A stretch of DNA of 64,000 bases from a virus: the IMG/VR virus record IMGVR_UViG_3300017917_000321, positions 1 through 64,000 of that record, one strand, 5' to 3'. Below the pieces are notes generated by a model. The model ran no database searches. It had not been told where the DNA came from and was given only the letters and a program-made list of their open reading frames with translations. Shown here in pieces: positions 36,817 to 45,632 of this stretch. The position numbers and the translations under genes were made by a program. Numbering within the stretch: the first letter of the stretch is position 1; every line of letters starts with the position of its first letter.

Positions 36817-36819
36817 ATA
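36812..36819 (+). promoter_or_regulatory. T4-type late promoter (GATAAATA)
   Basis: GATAAATA overlaps the stop codon of the nitronate-monooxygenase-like gene and ends 31 nt before the ATG at 36851, which has AAAGGA 9 nt upstream. Confidence 0.65.
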
Positions 36820-36850
36820 TTAGAACAACAGTATTTTAAAGGATACAATC

Positions 36851-37123
36851 ATGAGTTTCAGAATACAAACTAAAAAAGAAAGACTAAGCCCAGATGTGCC
36901 TTGGTATCAGTTTTCAGCGGCATATAGAACAGCTATTACACAGCACAACGGCTCAATTTCTATAGAGGAACCCGATAATCTTACAACTGTAACAACATTG
37001 ACTTTTGCTGACGAAGCTGCATACAATGCATTTGTAGCAGACCCGGTAGTTGTTAAAGAGTTTGCAGATCACGCAGCATACAACAATTTTGCTAAAATTG
37101 AAAAGAAATCAAGAGAACTCTAA
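36851..37123 (+). CDS. Small conserved phage protein, late-expressed
   Basis: The 90-residue protein has its own late promoter and a good AAAGGA site. It reads 'MSFRIQTKKERLSPDVPWYQ', then a short strand 'VTTLTFADEAAYNAFVADP' and a basic tail. The spacing of aromatic and acidic residues in the C-terminal half resembles a small ferredoxin-like (Dabb/ABM-type) unit, but this is weak. I recall similar small proteins in T4-like cyanophages, uncharacterised. There are no cysteines, so it is not an obvious cysteine-rich radical SAM substrate. Being late and small, it could be a minor virion or accessory protein. Confidence 0.65.
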   Translation: MSFRIQTKKERLSPDVPWYQFSAAYRTAITQHNGSISIEEPDNLTTVTTLTFADEAAYNAFVADPVVVKEFADHAAYNNFAKIEKKSREL

Positions 37124-37129
37124 GGTTGA

Positions 37130-38320
37130 ATGCTAGAAAAGTTCATCTATGTAGAACAGACTAAGAATCAGTTGCCTCTAATGGCAACTGATTTTTATTA
37201 TATAAACCCTTTGATGTTACTGCATACATCAGAGCATAGAAATGAAATATTATCTAGTCTAGACAAAGATCTTAAATCGGATATACTTTTTGGTGTACAC
37301 TTTTTAGGACCAGTGTATCCAAGATTCAATAGAGAAAACTATTTCTACAAAGTTTCTCAAAATCCAATATATAGCTTTTTACCAAATCTACAGATTAAAA
37401 GAAAGCTAGACTTTTCATCTATAACTGATTCTAGGGCTTTAGAATTAGAGTCTAAGTTAGATAGATTTAAAAATGTATATCTATTTTGGAGCGGCGGGAT
37501 AGATTCTACTGTAATACTCGTTTCTATACTAAAGAATTGGCAAAAGCAAAGTTTAGAAAAATTAATAGTTGTTCTAAATTCTTATAGTATAGAAGAAAAT
37601 CAACAGATGTATGAACAGTTCATACATAACAAAATATCTACAGTATCAACTGATAAATTCTTTTCGGGAGAAGTAAATTTTTCTCACGACAATCTTTATG
37701 TAGACGGAAATGCTGCTGACACACTTTCTGCTACTATAATGTTTTATGAATTTGAAAAACGTTTCCCAAACTATTACCTAAAGCCATGGAAGCAGAACAT
37801 TGACATTCTAATTAAATTTTTTAGTGAGTATGAGGATGTCAACTATGGTCAATATATGTATAAAAAAGTAGTAAGGTCTTTAATATACAATAAGTTTGAA
37901 GTCGAGACTATTTTTGATTTTCTTTGGTGGATGGGCTTTAATTGGATACACGATAGAAATCTACACTGTGTATTATGGCAGTATACTCCGTGCTTTTTTG
38001 CAGATCCTAATATAAGTGTAAAACGGTTCCTTGAAGAAAATATGTTTCAGTGGTTCAACAGCAATGATTATCAGGACTGGAGAGTTGCTGCTGTAGGAAC
38101 AGATGAAATTATAGGAAATACTGTAGCTGAACATAAATTGGCATTTAAAAAATACATATTTGAATTTAATAGAGATAGTGATTATTTCCTCTATAAAGAT
38201 AAAGTAGCATCAACACCTAAAAACGAAACCAAAAGCAGCCATATTATCTTGTGCGGCATTGACACAGACTATAATTACTATTATAGACATGCTCATGAGA
38301 AGATATGGCCGCCTAAATGA
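37130..38320 (+). CDS. PP-loop ATP-pyrophosphatase domain protein 2
   Basis: The 396-residue protein has 'VYLFWSGGIDSTVILVSILK' with SGGIDS at 121-126, the N-type PP-loop. The flanking region predicts an asparagine-synthetase-like or tRNA-modification-like ATPase without a glutaminase domain. The N-terminal 115 residues and the long C-terminal part ('FNWIHDRNLHCVLWQYTPCF') are not recognised. Like the 34367 protein it may activate a carbonyl acceptor. The start has AAGG 5 bases upstream. It overlaps the next gene by 4 bases (ATGA). Confidence 0.6.
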   Translation: MLEKFIYVEQTKNQLPLMATDFYYINPLMLLHTSEHRNEILSSLDKDLKSDILFGVHFLGPVYPRFNRENYFYKVSQNPIYSFLPNLQIKRKLDFSSITDSRALELESKLDRFKNVYLFWSGGIDSTVILVSILKNWQKQSLEKLIVVLNSYSIEENQQMYEQFIHNKISTVSTDKFFSGEVNFSHDNLYVDGNAADTLSATIMFYEFEKRFPNYYLKPWKQNIDILIKFFSEYEDVNYGQYMYKKVVRSLIYNKFEVETIFDFLWWMGFNWIHDRNLHCVLWQYTPCFFADPNISVKRFLEENMFQWFNSNDYQDWRVAAVGTDEIIGNTVAEHKLAFKKYIFEFNRDSDYFLYKDKVASTPKNETKSSHIILCGIDTDYNYYYRHAHEKIWPPK

Positions 38321-39519
38321 TTATCTTAAAACGTCCTCCTGGCGATTCTTTTACTTTTCGATTGTTCGTTGAATTAACTTCAAAAGTAAAACGCCCTAAA
38401 GATTCAATATACATATGGTCAGCTGCAATAGACCCGCATTACACGGGTTGGTCAGCTGCAATAGATCCTGTATACATTGGTCAGCGTCCTGACGAAAATG
38501 GTTATCAACACGAAACTGAGTTGTATTATAGAAGTCAGTTAACTAACGCAATTAAATCAGATCTAGTAATATTAGGAATTAAAGATCATTTAACATCCGG
38601 AGATTTTAATTTTTGGAATAACAAATTGCCCACTATAGTTGAATATGTTTCAACTATGGTAGATTTTTACAGTGATAAGAAGTTTATAATTTTAACCTCT
38701 GTAGAAAATTTAGAAAAGTATCTAGTAAACCCGAATGTTAAAATTGTACCCTGGGGAGGGGACATAACAAATCATCAACGGGAATATCAAAAACTAGAAC
38801 CTGTATTAGCTAAAAATCTCAACAGCTCGTATACTTTTTTAAGTCTTAATAGAAACAAACGAGCTCATCGAGCTATGTTAGTATCATATCTATATGCTTT
38901 AAACATACAAGACAGTGGTTTGATATCCTGTATGTTTAAAGATAAAATTGACGATCTATTTTCTTACACCAACTGGACAGTATCTCGTCCTGAATTATAT
39001 GTAGAAGGGTTTCAAAAATTTAAATCTTCTACACTGTTGCTCAATGATGATTTTCAAATCTATGACAATTATAACAATGACAACGTTTCTAATTTTAGAA
39101 ACAAATTAAGTAACTATTACAGAGATACATTTGTAGAAATCATATCCGAAACAAGCTACACTGAATACTGTTTTAATCTCACAGAAAAAACATTAAACAG
39201 TGTCTATGGAGCATCATTCCCTATTTTATTATGCAGCAAAGGCAGTCTTCAATTTTTAAGAAATATGGGTTTGGATGTATTTGATGACATTATTGATCAC
39301 AGCTACGACACTATTGACGATCCTGCTGTACGATTAGAAACGGCCATAAACAATAATTTAGAATTACTAACCAATAATGCTAGGACCAAACAACTGTGGA
39401 TTCAAAATATTGATAGGTTTAAAAATAACATTGACTTTTGTCAAAAAAGAATGTATAATTACTACAATTCAAGATCTATAGATCTATTTGATGAGATAAT
39501 TAATGACCCAAACTTTTAA
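38317..39519 (+). CDS. Putative glycosyltransferase, fucosyltransferase-like C-terminus (paralogue)
   Basis: The 400-residue protein shares blocks with the 27347 protein: 'YTFLSLNRNKRAHRAMLVSY' (central), then 'TEKTLNSVYGASFPILLCSK' near residues 289-308 and 'RNMGLDVFDDIIDHSYD'. This order resembles GT10-like transferases. The amino-terminal third differs and contains a tandem 11-residue duplication 'WSAAIDPHYTG/WSAAIDPVYIG' at residues 34-55. No membrane segment is evident. Identity as a glycosyltransferase is tentative. It lies in a second copy of a GT-like/GT-like/radical SAM arrangement, with a sulfotransferase-like gene inserted. Confidence 0.45.
   Translation: MIILKRPPGDSFTFRLFVELTSKVKRPKDSIYIWSAAIDPHYTGWSAAIDPVYIGQRPDENGYQHETELYYRSQLTNAIKSDLVILGIKDHLTSGDFNFWNNKLPTIVEYVSTMVDFYSDKKFIILTSVENLEKYLVNPNVKIVPWGGDITNHQREYQKLEPVLAKNLNSSYTFLSLNRNKRAHRAMLVSYLYALNIQDSGLISCMFKDKIDDLFSYTNWTVSRPELYVEGFQKFKSSTLLLNDDFQIYDNYNNDNVSNFRNKLSNYYRDTFVEIISETSYTEYCFNLTEKTLNSVYGASFPILLCSKGSLQFLRNMGLDVFDDIIDHSYDTIDDPAVRLETAINNNLELLTNNARTKQLWIQNIDRFKNNIDFCQKRMYNYYNSRSIDLFDEIINDPNF
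38416..38481 (+). repeat. Tandem 33-bp duplication in coding sequence
   Basis: Two adjacent 33-base units (38416-38448 and 38449-38481) begin with the identical 17 bases TGGTCAGCTGCAATAGA and then diverge. They encode WSAAIDPHYTG and WSAAIDPVYIG. It looks like a fairly recent in-frame duplication near the N-terminus of the GT-like protein. Confidence 0.85.
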
Positions 39520-40120
39520 AACTGATGATTCTTTTTTTACAGTAGTAATGCCTACAAGATGTCCTATAAGATTCTGGGATGTTTTCAAATGGGTAGAAGA
39601 AGATGCTAATGCTAAATTTAGATTCATACGAGATTTTGAAATAGAACAAGGCCGTCTACCTTTAAGAGAAGTTGAAGAAATTTATCCAGGCGTTAAAACG
39701 ATTGGCATAGTAGTTAATCCTTGGGCTAGGGCTGCGTGGTCTTATGCTATGTCTATAGATCCGCCTGAAGGATATCCAGGTGTTGAGCAGATACAAAAAC
39801 AATTTGAAGGATTAGATTTTTCTTCGTTTGATACGTACATATCTAGTATACTACATTGTACCTCAATATCAAATAAGTATCATCCAACTGTAACACAATC
39901 TTCTTGGTTAACGCACGGCGAGAAAAATGTAGATTTTTTACTAAGAGCAGAAACTGTAAATCAAGATTTTAAACAGATACAAGATTATTTTTGTACAGAT
40001 AGGTCATTAGGAGTAGAAGATTTTAATTTTGATTATAGACCATACTATTCGGAAATCAGTAAAGGAATAATTGAACAAATTTTTATTGAAGATATAAATC
40101 GTTATGGATACACCTTTTAA
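39503..40120 (+). CDS. Sulfotransferase-like protein (putative)
   Basis: The 205-residue protein has 'TIGIVVNPWARAAWSYAMSI' (66-85), which resembles the '3'-PSB' block 'RNPYDRLVSAY' of PAPS-dependent sulfotransferases, then 'FLLRAETVNQDFKQI' like the second substrate-side block, and a C-terminal 'IFIEDINRYGYTF' like the family's 'YxxDxxxFGY' end. The N-terminal 5'-PSB region ('FFTVVMPTRCPIRFWDVFK') is degenerate. PAPS is the family's sulfate donor; acceptors are typically sugars. It is cytoplasmic. It overlaps the preceding gene by 17 bases. An inserted late promoter for the next gene lies at 40093. The call is moderate because the motifs are divergent. Confidence 0.5.
   Translation: MTQTFKTDDSFFTVVMPTRCPIRFWDVFKWVEEDANAKFRFIRDFEIEQGRLPLREVEEIYPGVKTIGIVVNPWARAAWSYAMSIDPPEGYPGVEQIQKQFEGLDFSSFDTYISSILHCTSISNKYHPTVTQSSWLTHGEKNVDFLLRAETVNQDFKQIQDYFCTDRSLGVEDFNFDYRPYYSEISKGIIEQIFIEDINRYGYTF
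40093..40100 (+). promoter_or_regulatory. Probable T4-type late promoter (TATAAATC)
   Basis: TATAAATC matches the late consensus at seven of eight positions and ends exactly 30 nt before the ATG at 40131. It lies inside the end of the sulfotransferase-like gene. AAGGA precedes the ATG by 7 nt. The spacing is the main reason for accepting it. Confidence 0.4.
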
Positions 40121-40130
40121 GGATTGATAT

Positions 40131-40814
40131 ATGTATGACATAGTATTCATAAGTTATAATGAACCTAATGCAGAGTCTAATTGGAAATTGCTCAAAGATA
40201 AATTTCCAATGGCTAAAAGAATAGATGGAGTTAAGGGCATACATCAAGCACACATAGCCGCAGCAAAAAAATGTTTTACTAAAATGTTTTGGGTAGTTGA
40301 TGCTGACGCACAAATACTACCATCTTTTATCTTTGATTACGAACCTAACGAATGGGACTTAGAAACAGTTCACGTATGGCGCAGTAAAAATCCAGTTAAC
40401 GACTTAGAATATGGCTACGGAGGTGTAAAATTATTACCTAGGCTACTAACTTTAGAAGTTGATGTTTCTCAGACTGACATGACCACTAGTATTTCGAAAA
40501 ACTTTAAAGCTATGTCAGATGTTTCAAATATTACAGCATTTAATACTGATCCGTTTAATACTTGGAGAAGTGCGTTTAGAGAATGTGTTAAACTGTCAAG
40601 TAAAATTATAAGAGAACAAAACAACGAGGAAACAGACCAACGTCTCTATGCGTGGTGCAATAAAGGTATTGACAGACCATTTGGAGATTATTCTATTCAC
40701 GGTGCTAACATTGGCCGTGCTTATGGTACTAAAAACATTAATAATCCAAATGAACTAAAGAAGATAAACGATTTTGATTGGTTGTATGAGCAATTTTCAG
40801 AATATACCGTTTGA
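40131..40814 (+). CDS. Glycosyltransferase-like protein, paralogue of the 26430 gene
   Basis: The 227-residue protein starts 'YDIVFISYNEPNAESNWKLL', repeats 'RIDGVKGIHQAHIAAAK' and carries 'FWVVDADAQILPS' with DAD at 57-59, the GT-A metal-binding motif. It is shorter than the 26430 protein (306) and lacks part of that protein's extension. Its end overlaps the radical SAM start by 29 bases. Because both paralogues precede a radical SAM gene in similar gene blocks, they may have been duplicated together. Donor and acceptor unknown. Confidence 0.55.
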   Translation: MYDIVFISYNEPNAESNWKLLKDKFPMAKRIDGVKGIHQAHIAAAKKCFTKMFWVVDADAQILPSFIFDYEPNEWDLETVHVWRSKNPVNDLEYGYGGVKLLPRLLTLEVDVSQTDMTTSISKNFKAMSDVSNITAFNTDPFNTWRSAFRECVKLSSKIIREQNNEETDQRLYAWCNKGIDRPFGDYSIHGANIGRAYGTKNINNPNELKKINDFDWLYEQFSEYTV

Positions 40815-41784
40815 TAAGATTGTACACTTTGGACAAAAGACGCTCTTAGAGCGTCGTTTGTTTACTGTCTCTTGGATACTGGCTAGATTCTGTAATTATA
40901 ATTGTTCGTATTGCTGGCCTTATGCTCGTAGTGATACACCTGATCATCGCAGTTTTGAAACTTATACCAAGACTATTGATGAGATAAAGCGTCAAGCTAG
41001 AGAAAATGGTTTTACTGATTTTCATTTTAGTTTCAGCGGTGGCGAACCGACTGCGTATAAACAGTTTGGTGAACTTATAGAGCATTATGCAAGCGACCAA
41101 GAGCCGGCATATCAGAGCATACACATGACAACTAATCTAAGTCCTGGCAGCAAATGGTGGGACAAGTGGTTAACAGTTACTGATCATCTACAGCGTCGTA
41201 GTATTACTGCAAGTTTCCATGCTGAATTTGCTAAGGAACAGGAATTTGGAGACAAGTGTCTTCAATTAATTAATAACGGAGTTCTTCTCACAGTTAATCA
41301 GGTAATGGTTCCTGAGCGATTTGACGAATACTATGATAGATGCAAGCGATTGTTTGATAGGGGCATTAACGTAACATTAAAACCTCAGAGTGATCCCACT
41401 GCTAGTTTTGTTGTCAGCGGTTATACACAAGAACAGTTAAACATACTTCAAACAGGATTTCCTCAACACATCGATGGAGAGGAACAGACTCAAATAGAAC
41501 TAACAGACGATCAAGGTAATAAGTACTACATGGATCAAGCTGAGCGTTTTAATGCTTTTGGGTTTAATAAGTTTAAGGGATGGTTGTGTAACAGCGGCTA
41601 TCAAAGTTGTATTATTAGAGAACCGGACGGCGAAGTAAAACGCAGTTATAGTTGCAGGGATGAGCCTTTAGGTACAATAGATACAGGGTTTAAATTATTT
41701 AAAACTCCTATCCCTTGCAAAACAGAAACATGTGTATCGAGTGCAGACAGTAAAATTCCTAAGATGAAAATATGTACAAATTAG
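40786..41784 (+). CDS. Radical SAM protein, short type (rSAM 3)
   Basis: About 332 residues from ATG 40786. The upstream in-frame TTG 40774 is a weaker choice. The rSAM cluster is CNYNCSYC (C36, C40, C43), followed by 'FSFSGGEPTAYKQF' (GGEP at 85-88). C-terminal cysteines 'WLCNSGYQSC', 'SYSCRD' and 'CKTETC' suggest a SPASM-like auxiliary-cluster region. 'CNYNCSYC' plus 'SGGEP' is shared by three other proteins here (44646 and 46314 are the closest). There is no N-terminal twitch domain. Such proteins usually modify peptides or small molecules; the substrate is unknown. Confidence 0.85.
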   Translation: MSNFQNIPFDKIVHFGQKTLLERRLFTVSWILARFCNYNCSYCWPYARSDTPDHRSFETYTKTIDEIKRQARENGFTDFHFSFSGGEPTAYKQFGELIEHYASDQEPAYQSIHMTTNLSPGSKWWDKWLTVTDHLQRRSITASFHAEFAKEQEFGDKCLQLINNGVLLTVNQVMVPERFDEYYDRCKRLFDRGINVTLKPQSDPTASFVVSGYTQEQLNILQTGFPQHIDGEEQTQIELTDDQGNKYYMDQAERFNAFGFNKFKGWLCNSGYQSCIIREPDGEVKRSYSCRDEPLGTIDTGFKLFKTPIPCKTETCVSSADSKIPKMKICTN

Positions 41785-42758
41785 AAGATATAAAATCAAT
41801 TCATTTAGAAGTGACATCAAAGTGTCAGGCTAGATGTCCTATGTGTCCACGTAGAATACATGGAGGACCTCTCTTAACAGGTTTAGAACTTGAAGAAATT
41901 GATTTAGATACATTTAAAAAATGGTTCAGTGATGACTTTATTTGTCAGCTAGGTCACTTAATGATGTGTGGAAATCTAGGAGATCCTATTATTGCTAAAG
42001 ATACACTGGCGATTTTTCAACATTTAAGATCCGTTAACCCTAATATCATACTTCACATGCACACTAACGGAAGTGCTAGATCAAAAGACTGGTGGGAAAA
42101 ACTTGCAGAAGCAGGTGTTGAGGTTACATTTGGTATTGATGGAATGGAAGATACGCACAGTCTCTATAGAATAGATACCGACTGGAATAAAATTATAGAA
42201 AACGCAAAGGCATTCATTGCGGCCGGCGGATCGGCTCAGTGGCACATGTTAGTATTCGAACACAATGAGCATCAAGTACATCTTTGCCAACAGGTCAGCA
42301 GAGCATTAGGATTTAAATCATTCTCATCTAAGCACACTACTAGATTTAAACAAGGAAAGTTTGATGCTGTAGATGAAAATTATAAAGTAACACATACTCT
42401 TTATCCATCAAAGAAAAGCGTTGAAATGATTGTTCCTGCAAAGATAGCACAAGAAGAATCTTTGCCAACTATAACTTGTAAAGCAAAAGAAGAAAATCAG
42501 TTATATGTTAGTGCTACAGGATATGTAACGCCCTGTTGTTGGTTAGATTTAGAATGGTTGCCAGATTTTAGTGATTCTAAAATTGATTATAAGATTAAAA
42601 TTAATCAGTCCCCTAACCTGCATAATATGTCATTTAAAGAAATCTTTGACAGCAATTATTTTAATAAAATTCAGGGATGTTGGACTAACTCGGGTTTAAG
42701 AGAATGCTCTAAGCAGTGTGGTAGTTTTGATAAGTTGAAAGAACAGTTTGAAAGATGA
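41772..42758 (+). CDS. Radical SAM protein with SPASM-like tail (rSAM 4)
   Basis: The 328-residue protein opens 'IKSIHLEVTSKCQARCPMCP' (CQARCPMC: C18, C22, C25). The GGE motif is changed to 'GNLGDPI' at 67-72. This variant is common in a particular phage/bacterial family. The C-terminus has 'TITCKAKEENQ', 'PCCW' and 'ECSKQCG', consistent with a SPASM-like auxiliary-cluster domain. It overlaps the preceding rSAM by 13 bases and the methyltransferase by 4, so the three genes form a coupled group. Substrate unknown. Confidence 0.85.
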   Translation: MYKLEDIKSIHLEVTSKCQARCPMCPRRIHGGPLLTGLELEEIDLDTFKKWFSDDFICQLGHLMMCGNLGDPIIAKDTLAIFQHLRSVNPNIILHMHTNGSARSKDWWEKLAEAGVEVTFGIDGMEDTHSLYRIDTDWNKIIENAKAFIAAGGSAQWHMLVFEHNEHQVHLCQQVSRALGFKSFSSKHTTRFKQGKFDAVDENYKVTHTLYPSKKSVEMIVPAKIAQEESLPTITCKAKEENQLYVSATGYVTPCCWLDLEWLPDFSDSKIDYKIKINQSPNLHNMSFKEIFDSNYFNKIQGCWTNSGLRECSKQCGSFDKLKEQFER

Positions 42759-43357
42759 AAGTAGATATACAAGATGTTTTATTTTGGATGGACGCTATCC
42801 GTAATAGCGAGGATCGGTATCGCACCTTAGAAAGTTTCTGGAAGGGGCAAGTTAACAGTAAAATTTGGTTAATTGAAAACTTATCTAAGTTTGTTATGAC
42901 TAATACTAATAATACTATAATAATTCATGGCGGATGGAACGGTGTTCTAGCTAGCTTACTCTTTAATAGTGACATTGGCATTAAACACATCACTAGTTTA
43001 GACATTGATCCAACGTGTGAGCAAATAGCATGTACTGTAAACAAGCGTCAAGAGATCGAAGGAAGATTTAATGCTGTAACTGCTGATATGTCAGATTATG
43101 AATATAATGCTGACATTGTAATCAACACTAGTTGTGAACATATTACCCACGGAGCATATCTTAGATGGTTAGATCTGGTTCCTAAGAGTTCTTTAATTGT
43201 AATTCAAAGTAACAATTATTCTGAATTAGAAGAACATATTAATTGTGCTACTAATCTTAATGATTTTATTAAACAATCTAAATTAAATGTGTTGTTCTCT
43301 GCAGAATTAAAATTACCTAAATACGACAGGTATATGATTATTGGGAATAAGAAATGA
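42755..43357 (+). CDS. Class I SAM-dependent methyltransferase
   Basis: The 200-residue protein has a Rossmann-type SAM site: strand and loop 'TIIIHGGWNGVLASLL' (HGGWNG at 58-63) and an acidic second strand 'SLDIDP' (D83, D85). The N-terminal 'EDRYRTLESFWKGQVNSKIW' is a conserved block that, as I recall, also occurs in T4-like cyanophage methyltransferases. Neighbours on both sides are radical SAM genes, with four-base ATGA overlaps. Methylation could act on sugars, peptides or cofactors. The substrate is not shown by the sequence. Confidence 0.7.
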   Translation: MKVDIQDVLFWMDAIRNSEDRYRTLESFWKGQVNSKIWLIENLSKFVMTNTNNTIIIHGGWNGVLASLLFNSDIGIKHITSLDIDPTCEQIACTVNKRQEIEGRFNAVTADMSDYEYNADIVINTSCEHITHGAYLRWLDLVPKSSLIVIQSNNYSELEEHINCATNLNDFIKQSKLNVLFSAELKLPKYDRYMIIGNKK

Positions 43358-44649
43358 GCAAAACATTTTGCCCATTACCGTGGATACATCTTGCAACACG
43401 ACCCAACGGTGATGTGCGAGTTTGCTGTACTGCTAATGCTAGCGGCGCTGGAATAGTAGATAGTAAAGAAGAAGGTTTGGTTAAACAAGATGGCATAACA
43501 ATGAACCTTCGTGATCATACCATTGAAGAAGTATGGAATTCTCAGCAGATGAAGTATACTAGACTTCAGATGTTGCGAGGAGAGATTCCCGAAAGCTGCA
43601 AGAAATGCTTTGTAGAAGAATCGAACGGTATTGACAGCAAACGAATATGGGAAACAAAAGTATGGCAAGAGAGATTAGATCTTGAAAGCATAGTTGAACA
43701 AACTAAAGCTGACGGGAGTCTTCCTGTTAACATTCCTTATTTTGATCTTAGATTAGGAAATCTATGCCAACTAAAATGTATAATGTGCAGTCCTCATGAT
43801 AGTAGTTCGTGGATAAAGGATTGGAAGATACAATATCCGAAGTACAAAAATATAGAACTAAAGAAAGACCAAACTTGGAGTTTAGACTTTGATTATACTT
43901 GGTATAAGAAAGGTTCTTTCTTAGAATCAATGAAAGCACAAGCCAGCTCCATTAAAGAATTATATTTTGCAGGTGGTGAACCTTTATTAATACCTGAACA
44001 TTATAACATTTTAGAGTTTATGGTTAACAGTGGTAATGCAAGACACTGTGTATTAAGATATAATTCAAACGGCTTAGAAATTTCTGAAAGATTGCTGTAC
44101 TTGTGGAATCAATTTAAACAGGTCAAATTTAATTTTAGTGTAGATGCGTATGGAGATAAGAATGATTATATTCGTTATCCATCTAAGTGGAAAGACATCG
44201 AAACAAATTTACGTCTATTAGACAACACAGGTGATAATGTAGTAGTTAACCTGGCATGTGCAGTACAAGCTCTTAATGTATTATATATTGATGAATTAGC
44301 CGGGTGGAAATTGAATAACGGTTTTAAAAAAATCAATCTAGCACCCTACGGTGCAGGAATTATAGGACTTCATTTAGTCTATCTACCTAGTTATTTAAAT
44401 ATTCGTGTGTTGCCAATGGAATTAAAACAGATGGCAGCAGATAGAATAACACGTTTTATAAAGACAATTAATACAGACGAATTTTCAAATAACTCGTATG
44501 GTCGTCAACGGTGGGAAGGTATTATTAAGTATATGATGGAAGAAGATTGGTCTAACAAGTTACCGTCTCTTGTTGAATACTTAAATGTAACTGATGCAAA
44601 TAGAGGCACAGATTTTAGAAAAACTTTTGTAGAGTTGGGTAGATTATGA
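43354..44649 (+). CDS. Radical SAM protein with N-terminal twitch domain (rSAM 5)
   Basis: The 431-residue protein starts 'MSKTFCPLPWIHLATRPNGD' with CC at 24-25 and 'SCKKCFVEESNGI' (C82, C85), the twitch set, then CQLKCIMC (C138, C142, C145), then 'LYFAGGEPLLI'. It is very like rSAM 1 (28589), sharing 'RLGN.CxLxC.MC.PHDSS.W', 'FSVDAYGDKNDYIRYP' and 'CAVQALNVLYI'. The pair looks like a duplication of about 15 kb separation. It is coupled by ATGA overlaps to the methyltransferase and the next radical SAM gene. Confidence 0.85.
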   Translation: MSKTFCPLPWIHLATRPNGDVRVCCTANASGAGIVDSKEEGLVKQDGITMNLRDHTIEEVWNSQQMKYTRLQMLRGEIPESCKKCFVEESNGIDSKRIWETKVWQERLDLESIVEQTKADGSLPVNIPYFDLRLGNLCQLKCIMCSPHDSSSWIKDWKIQYPKYKNIELKKDQTWSLDFDYTWYKKGSFLESMKAQASSIKELYFAGGEPLLIPEHYNILEFMVNSGNARHCVLRYNSNGLEISERLLYLWNQFKQVKFNFSVDAYGDKNDYIRYPSKWKDIETNLRLLDNTGDNVVVNLACAVQALNVLYIDELAGWKLNNGFKKINLAPYGAGIIGLHLVYLPSYLNIRVLPMELKQMAADRITRFIKTINTDEFSNNSYGRQRWEGIIKYMMEEDWSNKLPSLVEYLNVTDANRGTDFRKTFVELGRL

Positions 44650-45632
44650 AAATAATTAAGATCGATTCTAATGTTTCAAAAGATCGCTTAAGAATTGAAT
44701 TATTTTTAAGCAATGTTTGTAATTACAAGTGTTGGTATTGCTTTCCTGGTAGTAACACAGGAACGCATCCGTGGCCTGATTTAGATCTAATAAAAGAAAA
44801 TCTCAGCCACGTTATTGAATATTATAAGACCAACTTAAATAAAAAACAGATTTATCTACACATCATCGGCGGCGAACCAACGCTCTGGAAAAACTTTGGA
44901 GAATTTGTAAAATTCTTTAAAGAAACACACAACTGTTTAATTAGCATATCAACAAACGGTTCTAGAACCTTAAGATGGTGGAATGAATATGGACATTATA
45001 TAGATCAAGTAATGTTAAGTTGCCACCATGAATACGTGGATACAGCACACACAATTGAAGTAGCATCTATTCTATACAAAAAAAGGATTGACCTAGTGGC
45101 GTTAGTACTGATGGATCCTTCTGCATGGGACAAGTGCGTAGAAATTATTCAGCAGCTAGAAACCAGCAAGTATAAATGGCCTATAGCTGCAATGGAAGTT
45201 CATCACGAAACACTGAAATACACTGAAGATCAAAAAGAATTTCTAAAAAATTATAAAAGTCCTAGATCAAATCTTTGGTATAAAATACGCAGTTCTAAAA
45301 TAACTCATCCGCTACCCACAGTTACATTTGAAGATGGTAGTAAAAAACAAGTAGACCAAAATTATTTGTCTCTTAATAACCTTAATAAGTTTTATGGCTG
45401 GGAATGTAACTTAGGTATTGACACACTGTATATTGAAAAAAGCGGATACATGCAGGGAGCGTGTGGACAACCTTTATATAATTTAGATTTTAAGTATAAT
45501 ATTTTTGATACAGACTTCAAGGAAAAATTCTCACCAGCTATTGTGCCTGTTATCTGTAAGAAAACAGGGTCGTGCGGATGTCAACCTGAAACGAATGCCA
45601 GAAAACAAAACGTTCTAGCATTAAAAAGATAA
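44646..45632 (+). CDS. Radical SAM protein, short type (rSAM 6)
   Basis: The 328-residue protein has CNYKCWYC (C25, C29, C32) and 'YLHIIGGEPTLWKNFGEF' (GGEP near 77-80). The middle part 'YIDQVMLSCHHEYVDTAHTI' and the C-terminal 'GWECNLGIDTLYIEKSG', 'ACGQP' and 'GSCGCQPET' include cysteines suitable for an auxiliary cluster. Its closest relative here is rSAM 7 (46314), with the same 'LGIDTLYIEKSG'/'GGIDSLHVSAWG' motif. No twitch domain at the N-terminus. Substrate unknown. Confidence 0.85.
   Translation: MKIIKIDSNVSKDRLRIELFLSNVCNYKCWYCFPGSNTGTHPWPDLDLIKENLSHVIEYYKTNLNKKQIYLHIIGGEPTLWKNFGEFVKFFKETHNCLISISTNGSRTLRWWNEYGHYIDQVMLSCHHEYVDTAHTIEVASILYKKRIDLVALVLMDPSAWDKCVEIIQQLETSKYKWPIAAMEVHHETLKYTEDQKEFLKNYKSPRSNLWYKIRSSKITHPLPTVTFEDGSKKQVDQNYLSLNNLNKFYGWECNLGIDTLYIEKSGYMQGACGQPLYNLDFKYNIFDTDFKEKFSPAIVPVICKKTGSCGCQPETNARKQNVLALKR

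Noticed and set aside
43316-43323. CCTAAATA 30 nt before the ATG at 43354
   Set aside because: Spacing fits, but two positions differ from TATAAATA and it is inside coding sequence (P-K-Y). Too weak to call.
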